Program-made: the position numbers and the translations under genes
Part shown: in pieces, positions 9,892-22,941 of the stretch
How the letters are laid out: the number at the start of each line of letters is the position of its first letter
How positions within the stretch are numbered: the first letter of the stretch is position 1
Assembly (NCBI GenBank): GCA_030697505.1
Contig: JAUYPX010000043.1
Location: 1-45,317 of the forward strand
Reading direction: 5' to 3'
From: Nanobdellota archaeon
GTDB lineage: Archaea > Nanobdellota > Nanobdellia > Woesearchaeales > GW2011-AR9
Length of the DNA: 45,317 nucleotides
The notes under the pieces: generated by a model
The model's input: the letters and a program-made list of their open reading frames with translations, nothing else
Told to the model about the DNA's origin: nothing
Databases searched by the model: none

Positions 9892-10311
9892 ATGGGAAAC
9901 AAATCAAACGGATTGGCCGCAGCCAAGAAGCTACAGAAAAGAAGGAAGCAATTTAAGCTACTTTCACGTACAAAATTACGAAAAAAAGTAGATCCGCTAG
10001 AAGGATCTTCCCAAGCAAAAGCCATTGTTCTCGAAAAACTGCAAGTTGAAGCAAAACAGCCGTGTTCCGGGATGCGAAAGTGTGCTCGGGTTCAGTTAGT
10101 TAAGAATGGAAAACAGATCACCGCTTTTATGCCCGGCGATGGCGCTCAGAAGCTCATCAACGAACACGATGAAGTCATTATCGAACAGATCGGCGGAAAG
10201 ATGGGCCGTTCCAAAGGAGACTTGCCTTGTATCAGATGGCAGGTCATCAAAGTTAACGATCAAAGCTTAGATGCCTTACTACGAGGCAAATTAGAGAAAG
10301 CGAGAAGGTAA
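9892..10311 (+). CDS. rps12: ribosomal protein uS12
   Basis: [29 protein letters not shown]; context. Confidence 0.95.
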   Translation: MGNKSNGLAAAKKLQKRRKQFKLLSRTKLRKKVDPLEGSSQAKAIVLEKLQVEAKQPCSGMRKCARVQLVKNGKQITAFMPGDGAQKLINEHDEVIIEQIGGKMGRSKGDLPCIRWQVIKVNDQSLDALLRGKLEKARR

Positions 10312-10316
10312 ACAAA

Positions 10317-10916
10317 ATGACCACCATAAAATTCTTCAATCGCTGGAGCACGGAAGGTGTAGCTGTCGCAGACAAAGGCCTGATCCCTTTCATCACTCTT
10401 GATCCAAAGATGGCTCCAAAAACTGGAGCAAGATATGCTGGAAACAAATTCCATAAGTCAAATACCTTTATCGTGGAAAGGCTAGCCAGCAAATTGATGC
10501 AGACTGGCCACAAAGGTAAAAAGCACTTTATGAGTTCCGGACATAATACCGGTAAGAAAATCAAAGCCTTGCATACTGTTGAACGTGCTTTAATCAAAGC
10601 CGAAGCAAAGTTGAAGCAAAATCCTCTAGCAATCCTGGTAAAAGCAGTTGAAAATGCCGCTCCCCGCGAAGAAGTCATCGCTATCGAATACGGTGGTGCA
10701 AGATATCCAAAAGCAGTAGACGTCGCTCCCCAGCGAAGAGTTGATTTAGCTCTGCGCAACATGACTCAGGGAGCATACGTAAAGACCTTCAACAAGAAAA
10801 CCAAGATCGATGACGCTCTGGCTGACGAGATCATCAGCGCTGCGCAATCCAGCGGCAGAAGCAACGCTATCGCCAAGAAGCGGGATCTAGAACGTCAGGC
10901 AGCCAGCAGTAAGTAA
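10317..10916 (+). CDS. rps7: ribosomal protein uS7
   Basis: APREEVIAIEYGGARYPKAVDVAPQRRVDLALRNMTQGA. Confidence 0.95.
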   Translation: MTTIKFFNRWSTEGVAVADKGLIPFITLDPKMAPKTGARYAGNKFHKSNTFIVERLASKLMQTGHKGKKHFMSSGHNTGKKIKALHTVERALIKAEAKLKQNPLAILVKAVENAAPREEVIAIEYGGARYPKAVDVAPQRRVDLALRNMTQGAYVKTFNKKTKIDDALADEIISAAQSSGRSNAIAKKRDLERQAASSK

Positions 10917-10953
10917 AATTATATTCTTAATATTTTTATTTTATAATAAATTA

Positions 10954-12084
10954 CTACTTTTTCTTCCGGGAATTCTCCCAAGTATGCAGAAATTCTTTTT
11001 TAAATTCTGTAAAAGTTCCAGCTTTAATATGCTCTTTTGCTTTCTCCACTAATTGCAGCACGAAATAGAGATTATGGATGCTCAGCAAGCGTTTAGCGCT
11101 GGGCTCTTCAATTTTTCGGAGGTGATGAAGATAGGCTTTGGTATAATGCTGGCAAGTATGACACTTGCAATTCTTTTCGATAGGTGTAAAATCATGTTGA
11201 TATTGTAATTGGTCGATATAGATCTTACCGGGAGTTGTAAATATCGTGCCATGACGGGCAATTTGAGTGGGATAGACCGAATCAAAACAGTCGATGCCTC
11301 TGCCGATCAATTCCAGTAATTCTTCAGGGCTTCCTACTCCCATCACATAGCGTGGCTTATCTTTAGTAATAAAAGGCAATGCCGCATCAACCGCAGCATA
11401 CATATCTTCTTTAGGTTCGCCGATAGCCACGCCGCCGATAGCGATGCCGTCAAAATCTAAAGAGTTGATGAATTTGGCTGATTCTTCTCGCAAATCAGGA
11501 TAAAAATTCCCTTGTACAATGCCGAATAATAACTGTTTAGGGTGTTGAGAATCGCCTTTTAACTGCTGATGCCAGTGTAAAGACTCGCGACCCCAGCGAT
11601 GAGTATTCTCCATCGCTTGTCGGGCTTCATCCTTGCTTACTCCAAAGCCTGACATATCATCTAACATCATCGCTACATCACTACCTAAAGTCAGTTCGAT
11701 GTTCATGATTTTCTGTGGAGTCAAGACTGCTCGACTATTATCAAAAGGATTGCGAAAATGCAAGCCAGTCTTGGTTTTTTTCTGAAAGATACTGCTGGAC
11801 ATTTGAAATCCGCCGCAGTCGGTAAAGATAACCCCTTTAAAATTCATAAAGTGGTGTAAGCAGGAGGTTTTTTTAATGGTCTCTATCCCTGGCTTGAAAC
11901 TCAGGATTAACGCATTTGAAATTAATGCTTTCACACCTGCTTTTTGATAGTCATCCGTGGTGATATGTTTTCCTGTAGCCTTGGTTGCCGCGGGCATAAA
12001 GAAGGGAGTCTCAATAGTGCCATGCCCGGTTTTTAGTTTCCCAACCCGAGCCTTTCCTTCTTGATGTGTAATTGTAAATACCAT
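10954..12084 (-). CDS. tgt: tRNA-guanine transglycosylase of bacterial/eukaryal (queuine-type) architecture
   Basis: 376 aa; TDCGGFQM, YVMGVGSPEELLELIGRGIDCFDSVYPTQIARHGTIFT, zinc site CKCHTCQHYTKAYLHHL, RLLSIHNLYFVLQLV; no C-terminal PUA extension. Confidence 0.9.
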   Translation of the reverse strand: MVFTITHQEGKARVGKLKTGHGTIETPFFMPAATKATGKHITTDDYQKAGVKALISNALILSFKPGIETIKKTSCLHHFMNFKGVIFTDCGGFQMSSSIFQKKTKTGLHFRNPFDNSRAVLTPQKIMNIELTLGSDVAMMLDDMSGFGVSKDEARQAMENTHRWGRESLHWHQQLKGDSQHPKQLLFGIVQGNFYPDLREESAKFINSLDFDGIAIGGVAIGEPKEDMYAAVDAALPFITKDKPRYVMGVGSPEELLELIGRGIDCFDSVYPTQIARHGTIFTTPGKIYIDQLQYQHDFTPIEKNCKCHTCQHYTKAYLHHLRKIEEPSAKRLLSIHNLYFVLQLVEKAKEHIKAGTFTEFKKEFLHTWENSRKKK

Positions 12085-12138
12085 GTAGATGTGTATTTTG
12101 GCATATATTTTTTAAATAATACTATTGTTTTATTCATA

Positions 12139-13215
12139 ATGAATATCTTAGGCGTAGAAAGCACGGCCCATACGTTTTCATGCGGCATTGTAACCGATAA
12201 AGGCAAAATCCTAGCCAATGTCAAAGACAGTTATACTTCTAAGGATGTGGGCATGATTCCCCATGAAATTGCTGAACATCATCAGAAAGTTGCTGAGAAG
12301 ATTCTCAAAGAAGCTTTCAAGGCAGCTAAAGTAGAATGGGAAGATATCGATCTGATCGCCTATTCTGCTGGTCCAGGGTTAGATCCTGTTCTCTGGAAGG
12401 GATATAATATTGTCAGCGAATGGGCAAAAAAACATCAAAAGAGGCTCGTGGGCGTAAATCATTGTGCCAGTCATCTCAGCATCGGCAAGCTCTGGAATAA
12501 GTTAAAAGACCCAGTCTATCTCTATGTTTCGGGAGTCAACACTCAGATCATTGTCCAGGAACAGAAAAAGAAAGGAGAAGAAAAATATCATGTCCTAGGG
12601 GAAACGTTAGATATCGGCTTAGGAAATATGCTCGATAAATTTGGCAGAATTCTGGACTTAGGATTCCCTGCCGGACCAAAAATCGAAGAACTGGCTAAAA
12701 AAGGCAAGTATATCGAATTACCATATACCGTCAAAGGAATGGATGTATCTTTCTCTGGACTATTAACAAAAGCACAACAACTGTGGGAGAAAAAGATTTC
12801 CAAAAATGAAGCATTAAAAAAAGAAGGAAAAAATATTGATTTACCTTATACAACTAACAAAAAGCACGCCGAGATATTGGGGAAAATGCGAAGAAATTTG
12901 GATAAACCAATCTCCAAAGAAGATTTATGCTTCTCCTTGCAAGAGACTGCTTTTGCCATGTGCGCAGAAGTAGCTGAACGTGCTCTGGCACATTCAGGAA
13001 AAAAAGAATTATTGTTAGTCGGCGGCGTAGGAGCAAATAAACGCTTCTGTGAAATGCTGGAACTGATGTGCAGGGAGCGTAAGGCGAAGTTCTACCAAGT
13101 GCCCATGGATTTAGCCGGCGACCAAGGAGCGATGATTGCCTGGGAAGGTTTCTTGCGAAGAGAGAGTTATGGCGACATAGAGGTTAATCCCTACTGGCGG
13201 GCGGATGAAGTTTAA
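12139..13215 (+). CDS. kae1: Kae1, tRNA N6-threonylcarbamoyladenosine biosynthesis, without fused Bud32
   Basis: MNILGVESTAHTFSCGIV, NHCASHLSIG, ELLLVGGVGANKRFCEML; start trimmed from the longer track ORF. Confidence 0.93.
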   Translation: MNILGVESTAHTFSCGIVTDKGKILANVKDSYTSKDVGMIPHEIAEHHQKVAEKILKEAFKAAKVEWEDIDLIAYSAGPGLDPVLWKGYNIVSEWAKKHQKRLVGVNHCASHLSIGKLWNKLKDPVYLYVSGVNTQIIVQEQKKKGEEKYHVLGETLDIGLGNMLDKFGRILDLGFPAGPKIEELAKKGKYIELPYTVKGMDVSFSGLLTKAQQLWEKKISKNEALKKEGKNIDLPYTTNKKHAEILGKMRRNLDKPISKEDLCFSLQETAFAMCAEVAERALAHSGKKELLLVGGVGANKRFCEMLELMCRERKAKFYQVPMDLAGDQGAMIAWEGFLRRESYGDIEVNPYWRADEV

Positions 13216-13601
13216 TAAGATTCCACTAACAGCCCTTTAATTCTCCCAAAATGCTTCACATTCCTGGTAAGAACTTTTTCTTGGTGATGTTTTGCGATTC
13301 CTGCGATCATGCAGTCTTCAGGATCTATTCGTAATCCTTCGCGTACTAAAAGGCCATCTATTTTTCCGCCTTCTTCAGCACTTTTTTCATCCAGTTCCAG
13401 AATAAGCTGGGAATCCAAAACTTCTAAGACCTTCCTTTTTTCTTGCTCTGGTCTAGAACTTCTGGCTATACCACTCCAAAGTTCAAATATTGTGGGAGTA
13501 GTAACAAATAGATTCTCTTGCCCCTGAATTGCCCAAAACTTATTCACCGCATCAGGCTGACGATCCATTAAATCCACAACGAATGAAGTATCAAGTATCA
13601 T
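13212..13601 (-). CDS. vapC: VapC-family PIN-domain ribonuclease toxin
   Basis: MILDTSFVVDLMD...EDCMIAGIAKHHQEKVLTRNVKHFGRI. Confidence 0.9.
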   Translation of the reverse strand: MILDTSFVVDLMDRQPDAVNKFWAIQGQENLFVTTPTIFELWSGIARSSRPEQEKRKVLEVLDSQLILELDEKSAEEGGKIDGLLVREGLRIDPEDCMIAGIAKHHQEKVLTRNVKHFGRIKGLLVESY

Positions 13602-13831
13602 TGCAGCCTCTGAGCGATGCGATCAACACGTTCCCTAGATGCCTTTCTTCTTTCCATGATGTTGGTTCGAAGTTCTTCTGCTTCCTTGTGTGTTAAAATT
13701 CCAATCAGTTCAGAAAGAGAACGCTTAGGAAAATGTTTTACAATTACCTCGCTAAAACTCTCATTTTTTTCCTTCATTTTTAACAGCCGTTCGTACGCAT
13801 CTTCTGTTATAGTTAATGTTTTTGTTGCCAT
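13598..13831 (-). CDS. vapB: VapB-family antitoxin
   Basis: 77 aa DUF217/VapB-like, 4-nt overlap with vapC start. Confidence 0.85.
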   Translation of the reverse strand: MATKTLTITEDAYERLLKMKEKNESFSEVIVKHFPKRSLSELIGILTHKEAEELRTNIMERRKASRERVDRIAQRLQ

Positions 13832-13833
13832 AA

Positions 13834-13853
13834 ACGTACGTGTACGTACGTGT
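13834..13853. promoter_or_regulatory. putative vapBC operator: tandem ACGTACGTGT x2
   Basis: acgtacgtgt acgtacgtgt directly upstream of the vapB start; TTTAAATA promoter-like sequence just upstream on the minus strand. Confidence 0.5.
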
Positions 13854-13938
13854 ACTATTTAAGATTTTCGGCAGAACAATTAGTTCCGTGCAAAAATAAG
13901 CGCTACATTTTTTAAAGTATATACTGTAGTAGCTATGT

Positions 13939-14709
13939 ATGTCCCCAGAAGAAAAGAAAAATCTACACTACACCTTAGGCGCTCTAGGTTTAACTGCGCT
14001 AGTTGGTGGAGCTATGGTAAAATATGATCAGGAGATTTATGATGCCGGAAAGAAATTAATGGGTTTAGTCCACCGTAGTGTTGGTTCAGCTGCTCCCCAT
14101 ATTAAGTCAACTCGTCCTCTCACCTCTGCAGAACTTCTAAACATTTCCAGTTCTTTGGTAAAAGTAAGTGAAAGAGGATTGAGGTATGATGGTGAGCTTA
14201 GTTGTTTTACTCTAGACTCAAGAGAGGGAATCACTTTCTTAGATACACAAACCAAAGAAATTTATGTGTTAACAAGGGAGCTATTTTGTCTTAGCCTGCA
14301 TCTTCCCCTGCCCCAAGAAATAAAGGTGGGAACCCTTACCGCAAAAATTGAAAAAAATGATCACAAGCTAGACCTAACTTTACTTAAAGTGGAAAGGTGC
14401 TATAATTGTTTACCCCACTTTAATGGAAAAATTGCTTCCTCTACCTCTGTCGGCGAAACATTCCTTTACAATAATCATGGAACAAGCGCAACAGGCCATA
14501 TTACACACAAAAACTTTGGACTGTTAACGGGGACAAAATACGACCTCACTAATGTTTTGACTGGAGAAGATATCGCCGCCGTTGTAATAGAAGATGGAAA
14601 ACCTCATTTTATCGGCTTACTTATGGGTTATGATGGGGGAAGCATTCATTCTGTAGAATCTCTTCGTTCTTTCATCAAAGGAACTCCCTTAGAAGACGAA
14701 CTTCTCTAA
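13939..14709 (+). CDS. hypothetical membrane-anchored protein, possible degenerate trypsin-like fold
   Basis: N-terminal hydrophobic segment; DLTLLKVE and TGEDIAAVVIEDGKPHFIGLLMGYDGG resemble trypsin-fold elements; weak. Confidence 0.55.
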   Translation: MSPEEKKNLHYTLGALGLTALVGGAMVKYDQEIYDAGKKLMGLVHRSVGSAAPHIKSTRPLTSAELLNISSSLVKVSERGLRYDGELSCFTLDSREGITFLDTQTKEIYVLTRELFCLSLHLPLPQEIKVGTLTAKIEKNDHKLDLTLLKVERCYNCLPHFNGKIASSTSVGETFLYNNHGTSATGHITHKNFGLLTGTKYDLTNVLTGEDIAAVVIEDGKPHFIGLLMGYDGGSIHSVESLRSFIKGTPLEDELL

Positions 14710-14758
14710 ATATCCACTAAATCACCGATACTTTTATAAAGCAAAAAATCCGTTGTAA

Positions 14759-18043
<3,285 letters not shown>

Positions 18044-18050
18044 GGTTAAA

Positions 18051-18359
18051 ATGAGTGGGCTAATAGAAACTGATCCTGAAAAGATTGCCAAAAAAGAAAG
18101 AAAAGAAGACATTAAACGTATCGCCATGATGCTAGGATTCGGAATTGGAATAGTGGGATTAATGTATTCGCTAAGACCAGATTATCGTAAACAAGAGCTT
18201 CAAGACAATTACACTTACTGTAACGACTTATTACAAAACGCTTCAGGCAATAATGAGATTACAGATTTTGTCTACAACCAAGTAAGAATCAGAGAAGGTA
18301 TTTACAGAGGCCAGCCATGCCATCAAATTATTGATGAGTACACCCACAGGAAAGAATAA
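18051..18359 (+). CDS. hypothetical protein with one transmembrane segment
   Basis: ORF track; MSGLIETDPEK start, hydrophobic stretch MMLGFGIGIVGLMYSL. Confidence 0.5.
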   Translation: MSGLIETDPEKIAKKERKEDIKRIAMMLGFGIGIVGLMYSLRPDYRKQELQDNYTYCNDLLQNASGNNEITDFVYNQVRIREGIYRGQPCHQIIDEYTHRKE

Positions 18360-18429
18360 TTCATTCTTACATCGATACCTTTATAATAAAACCACTGTTT
18401 TTATTTCTTAATCATACGGAGGTATTACC

Positions 18430-18666
18430 ATGGCAGGATTTGATAAAAGTTTAGATAAAGAATTGTTTTCAAAAACAGTAGAATTTGAACGCTCCCGGAT
18501 TACCGTAGCGGTATTCGCATACAATAATGGAACTCCTAAACTGCAAATAAGCAGAGAAAATAAGGGCTCCGATGGAGAATACACCTTTTCTAAATTGGGA
18601 AGATTGCTCAAAAGTGAGTTAGAAGCGATTCTGCCTTTGATCGAAGAAGCGAAGAAGCATCTTTAA
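18430..18666 (+). CDS. small protein, possible PC4/p15-like ssDNA-binding fold
   Basis: SRITVAVFAYNNGTPKLQISRENKGSDGEYTFSKLGRLLKSELEAILPLIEEA resembles the PC4 beta-strand/helix pattern; GGAGG-like RBS. Confidence 0.5.
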   Translation: MAGFDKSLDKELFSKTVEFERSRITVAVFAYNNGTPKLQISRENKGSDGEYTFSKLGRLLKSELEAILPLIEEAKKHL

Positions 18667-18680
18667 GAAAAATAAGGGTT

Positions 18681-19325
18681 TCAGTAAAACAATTTTCCTT
18701 TTTTATCCATCCTTTTTTGTATCTCTTCTGTCAATTGCTGCTGATACACATCCATTTTACCGGAAGTAGCGAGATGATAATTCTCCAGATAATGTCCAAT
18801 AGAATTCATATCACCAGCAACAACCCCATAAGTTGTAAAAAGATGCTTCTTAAAAAAATCAAGCACCATCTTTTCATGAATCTTTCTGTTCCGAAGAGAA
18901 GCAGCATCAAGGCCATTCCTACTCTTTACATAGCTTAGCCTGTAAGTATCTTTGGGGAAAACCAGATCAAAAAGAAAGATGCTCCTCTTCATATGAAAAG
19001 CAGAAGTGATTATAGTAATCTCTTTCAAACCCATCCCGTCAATAATCTTACGGCAATGAAAAGCATTAGACAAAGTATCTTTAGATAAAGCTTCGGAAAT
19101 TATTTTTTCTTCTGGTACGCCCTGCTGTAACAGATATCTTCTTCCGGCTTCTGCTTCTGAAATAGCAGAAGGCAGATGATTTTTTCTATATGTAAATCCC
19201 GAGCAACAGACAATATGATCAAACTGATGGTGAATCTTCAGCCCTTTATCGTAGCGTAATCTGCTCTGCTGATTTAACTGCTGCTGTTCATCTAACCCGC
19301 CGCCGAGAATGATTAGGCAATCCAT
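18681..19325 (-). CDS. YdcF/ElyC-like DUF218 protein
   Basis: MDCLIILGGGLD...SGFT...SKDTLSNAFHCRKII...ITIITSAFHMKRSIFLF. Confidence 0.8.
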   Translation of the reverse strand: MDCLIILGGGLDEQQQLNQQSRLRYDKGLKIHHQFDHIVCCSGFTYRKNHLPSAISEAEAGRRYLLQQGVPEEKIISEALSKDTLSNAFHCRKIIDGMGLKEITIITSAFHMKRSIFLFDLVFPKDTYRLSYVKSRNGLDAASLRNRKIHEKMVLDFFKKHLFTTYGVVAGDMNSIGHYLENYHLATSGKMDVYQQQLTEEIQKRMDKKGKLFY

Positions 19326-19365
19326 AGGAAAAATGCAACTGAATCACTTTATAAAATTTAAGAAA

Positions 19366-22300
19366 CTAAATCTTCAGACTGGTTACTTTACTCACCCCAT
19401 CTTTCATGCTTACCCCAAAGAGGGTGTCAGCTTCAGAGATGATAGAATCGTTGTGGGAAATGACGATGTACTGGGCCCTATCAGCGTAGCTTCTGATAAG
19501 CTTCGCCAATATTTCTGAGTTCTGTTTGTCCAGAGCGGCATCGATCTCGTCCAAGATATAGAATGAAGCAGGTTGGTATTCCTGGATGGCAAAGATGAAT
19601 GATAACGCAGTCAAGGTCTTCTCTCCGCCGGATAAAGACTTAATATCCATAAATCTATTTCCGGTCAACCTAACTTTAATGTTAAGTCCGGCTTCAAAAG
19701 GATTGTCAGCATTCTCCAATTCCAGATAAGCTTTCCCCTTGGTAAAGAGATTGCTGAATATTTTCTGGAAGTTATCGTTAGCCTTATCAAAGGTTCTCAT
19801 GAAGTGCTCTTTCTTTTTAGTTTCAATCTCATTCATCAAGGTAAGAACATCAGTTTTTTCCTTGCCTAACCCCTCTTTCTTCTCCACCAGTTTATTGAAC
19901 TCAACTTCCACCTGTTCATACACTTCTAATGCTTTCATGTTTACCGCGGACATCTGGCTGAGCATCACTTCAAACCTGCTGATCTCCTGTTTTAATTCTT
20001 CAATAGATTTATGTTCGAGTAATTGCGCTCCTTTATATTTAGCAAATTCTTCCTGCAATCCTGCTAATTTTGCTTTCACTTCTGCGTTCTTTAAAGAGAT
20101 CAAGTTGACCTCGCGTTCGCAATCACGGCTTTTTTCCCGCAAACTTTCAATCTCATGCTCGGCCTTGCTTATCTCAGCACTTACCTTTTCCCGGCTTGCG
20201 AACAATCCTTTATATGAAGAATAAAACTCCTTGCTTTCTTTTTCTTTCACTTCCAATTCTTTTTCCCGGCCTTGGATGCTGGCCGTAAGTTTGCTAATTT
20301 CCACAGTAAACTTCTGTTCTTCTTTATCATGCTGTTTAGAAATCTCCTTGATCTTCTCCTTTTCCGGCGCTAATAACTGTTCCATCCTGCTCAGCAGGTT
20401 CTTCAAGTCGCTTTCCATACGCAGGGTATCTTCCCTGCATTTCTGCCGGGAATCTTCAAAGGCGCTTAACTGCGCCAAAAGTCGGGGATCGCGCAGCTGG
20501 TTCACTTCCAGCCGCAAAGCTTGCTTGCGCGACTTTAAATCTGCTAAATCTTTATTTAAGATACCGATACTTTTCTGCACCGTAGCTAAAGAGGTATCGA
20601 CTTCTTTCAACTTAACTTGTAATTCTTTTTTCAACTCCGCGGACGCTTCCAAGTCATGGGTATCTAAATGCAAGGATTTTTCAAATTTGATCACTTCTGC
20701 TTCTAACTCTGCCCGGCTGGTACGGAGAGAAGTTATTTCCTGTAGGTTAAGATCGCGCTTTTGCTCCACGCTGGCGATGACTCCCTGCCATTCTGTTAAT
20801 TCCTGTTCTACTTTTTCTAATTCTTCCAATGAATCTTTTTCTTTAAAGCCCAGGGAAGCTTTCCTTGCAGAAAAGCCGCCGCGCATCACTCCGCTTTCTT
20901 CCGCCAAGCTTCCATCCAGAGTGACCATGCGTAAAGTTCCGACACCAATCTTTCTGGCCGCATCTAAATCCTCTACCACCAAGGTCTTGCCAAAAACATA
21001 GGCAAAGGCTTTCTGGTATTGAGGTTTGAAGGTGACCAAATTCAGCGCAAAATCATGCACGCCCGGTTTCTTGAGCTGCTTCTGATCTTCTGCCGAGAGA
21101 TCGTGGTAGCGGATTTTATTGAGAGGAATAAAGGAAGCGGAACCTAATTTATTGTCTTTCAGATACGCGATACAGTCAGCCGCGGTTTTGTCATCTTCTA
21201 CCACGATATGATTCATCCTTGCTCCGGCAGATGCTTCCAGAGCGTGGGCATATTTTTTGTTGACTTGTCCTAATTCAACTACCGTGCCATGCACGCCTTT
21301 GAATTTCTTTTTATTCTCTAAAATGCTGCGCACCGCTAAATCTGTGGCCAAGTTAGCTTGATAACTCATGGTTTTAGCGTTCAGCTGGGCCTGCTTCTCC
21401 TGCACTTCGCTCACTTTCCTTCTGGCGTTTCCCAGCTGGGAAGCAAAACTGCTGTCCTGTTCCAGGCATTTGTTTAACTTTAAAGTTGCAGTTTTGAAAT
21501 CATTCTTGTTTTTCTGCAAGACTTCCATCTGCTGTTTGTTTTCTTTTTCAACTTCCTTCACTTTGGCGATGCGTTCATCAAGGCTGCCCAGCTGGAATTC
21601 AATCTGATCCTTCTCCCGTAATGATTCCTGCTGCTTCTGACGCACTTGCTGCGCTTCTTCCTGTTTCTGTTCGATCAGGATATCCTTCTGCTCCATTTCC
21701 CTCTCCAATTCCTGAGAGGATTCAATATTGTGCTTTTTCTTAAATTGAGCAATATTCTTTTCCAACTCCTGCAGCTCTTTCTGCTTCGCGTTGATATTTT
21801 GTTGAAGTTGCTGCTGCTGCTGATCCTGCGCGGAAGCTTTTTCGTTCAGCTCATCCATCTCTACCGCAAACTGGTCCTTCCTTTGTTTGATCTTATTGAT
21901 CTCATCTTTCAAAGTAGAAACTCTGGTTTTTTCTTCAGCTAAGGAAACTTTCAGATCTTCGACCTGGCGATGGACTTTGAGCTGCTCTTTCTCGCCTTTC
22001 TGTTCGATCTCTTTATTGATGTTGGCGACCTGAGCTTTATGTTCTTCTGCTTTCTTCCGTAAGGCAGTAACTTTTTCTTCCAGAACTTTGATCTTTTCCT
22101 GCTGCTTGGCGATCTCGGCATCATGCCCTTGCTTGACGGACTCGCGCTCTTTCATCTGCACATGCAGATAGGTTGCCTTATTGGAATCGATCCTGTCTTT
22201 CAGCTCTTTAAACTTCAAGGCCTGATCGCGGTCTTTCTTCAATTCCTTAAGATAGGTTTTACGTTCCGTGAGGATGATGCCAGCATTGTTGAGCTTTTCT

Positions 22301-22857
22301 TCTACTTTCTGAAGTTCTAACAGCGCTTTGTGTTTTTTATCCTCGTAGATAGAAACATCACTGATCTCTTCGATGATTTTACGCCGTTCCATGGTGGGCA
22401 TATCTACGAATCGGGTGATGTCCCCCTGGAGAATGATGTTATATCCTTCTGGATTGATTTTAGCCGTCGCTAAGAGGTCCAATACTTCCGTACGGGTTTT
22501 CTTTTGCCCGTTGATTCTATATACACTCCCCCCCTCTTTAGTGATAGAACGATTGATGACCACTTCTTGATCATGAACCGGAAAGGTTTTGTTCTTATTA
22601 TCAAAAGCAATTTCTACATAGGCTGAAGAAGCCGGTTTCTTGTCTTTGCCGCCATTAAAAATAAGATTGGAAGCTTTCTCGGCGCGCATGGATTTGGCGG
22701 ATAGCCGTCCTAAAACGAAGCATAGCGCATCTCCTACGTTAGACTTTCCGGAACCATTCGGACCGAGAATACAGTTATATCTCCCATCCAAAGGGACTTC
22801 TGTTTTATGGGCAAAGCTCTTGAAGCCGTGGATGGCGATCCTATTGATGATGGTCAT
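19366..22857 (-). CDS. smc: chromosome segregation protein SMC
   Basis: Walker A GPNGSGKSNVGDALCF, coiled coils, hinge, SLSGGEKTLTALSFIFAI, ILDEIDAALD. Confidence 0.97.
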   Translation of the reverse strand: MTIINRIAIHGFKSFAHKTEVPLDGRYNCILGPNGSGKSNVGDALCFVLGRLSAKSMRAEKASNLIFNGGKDKKPASSAYVEIAFDNKNKTFPVHDQEVVINRSITKEGGSVYRINGQKKTRTEVLDLLATAKINPEGYNIILQGDITRFVDMPTMERRKIIEEISDVSIYEDKKHKALLELQKVEEKLNNAGIILTERKTYLKELKKDRDQALKFKELKDRIDSNKATYLHVQMKERESVKQGHDAEIAKQQEKIKVLEEKVTALRKKAEEHKAQVANINKEIEQKGEKEQLKVHRQVEDLKVSLAEEKTRVSTLKDEINKIKQRKDQFAVEMDELNEKASAQDQQQQQLQQNINAKQKELQELEKNIAQFKKKHNIESSQELEREMEQKDILIEQKQEEAQQVRQKQQESLREKDQIEFQLGSLDERIAKVKEVEKENKQQMEVLQKNKNDFKTATLKLNKCLEQDSSFASQLGNARRKVSEVQEKQAQLNAKTMSYQANLATDLAVRSILENKKKFKGVHGTVVELGQVNKKYAHALEASAGARMNHIVVEDDKTAADCIAYLKDNKLGSASFIPLNKIRYHDLSAEDQKQLKKPGVHDFALNLVTFKPQYQKAFAYVFGKTLVVEDLDAARKIGVGTLRMVTLDGSLAEESGVMRGGFSARKASLGFKEKDSLEELEKVEQELTEWQGVIASVEQKRDLNLQEITSLRTSRAELEAEVIKFEKSLHLDTHDLEASAELKKELQVKLKEVDTSLATVQKSIGILNKDLADLKSRKQALRLEVNQLRDPRLLAQLSAFEDSRQKCREDTLRMESDLKNLLSRMEQLLAPEKEKIKEISKQHDKEEQKFTVEISKLTASIQGREKELEVKEKESKEFYSSYKGLFASREKVSAEISKAEHEIESLREKSRDCEREVNLISLKNAEVKAKLAGLQEEFAKYKGAQLLEHKSIEELKQEISRFEVMLSQMSAVNMKALEVYEQVEVEFNKLVEKKEGLGKEKTDVLTLMNEIETKKKEHFMRTFDKANDNFQKIFSNLFTKGKAYLELENADNPFEAGLNIKVRLTGNRFMDIKSLSGGEKTLTALSFIFAIQEYQPASFYILDEIDAALDKQNSEILAKLIRSYADRAQYIVISHNDSIISEADTLFGVSMKDGVSKVTSLKI

Positions 22858-22941
22858 TATAAAGAGTCCTCTTTTCGGGTAGGATGTTTCATTTTGGCTT
22901 TATAAAGATTTCTAAGGAAGAAAGAACAGATATTGCTCTCG

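Noticed and set aside
9237-10762. Minus-strand ORFs of 161 and 169 aa
   Set aside because: Antisense to eL30/nusA and uS12/uS7, which have clear family motifs.
19739-21001. Long plus-strand ORFs (161 and 256 aa)
   Set aside because: Antisense to smc; Ser/Phe/Leu-rich low-information translations typical of the mirror of a coiled-coil gene.
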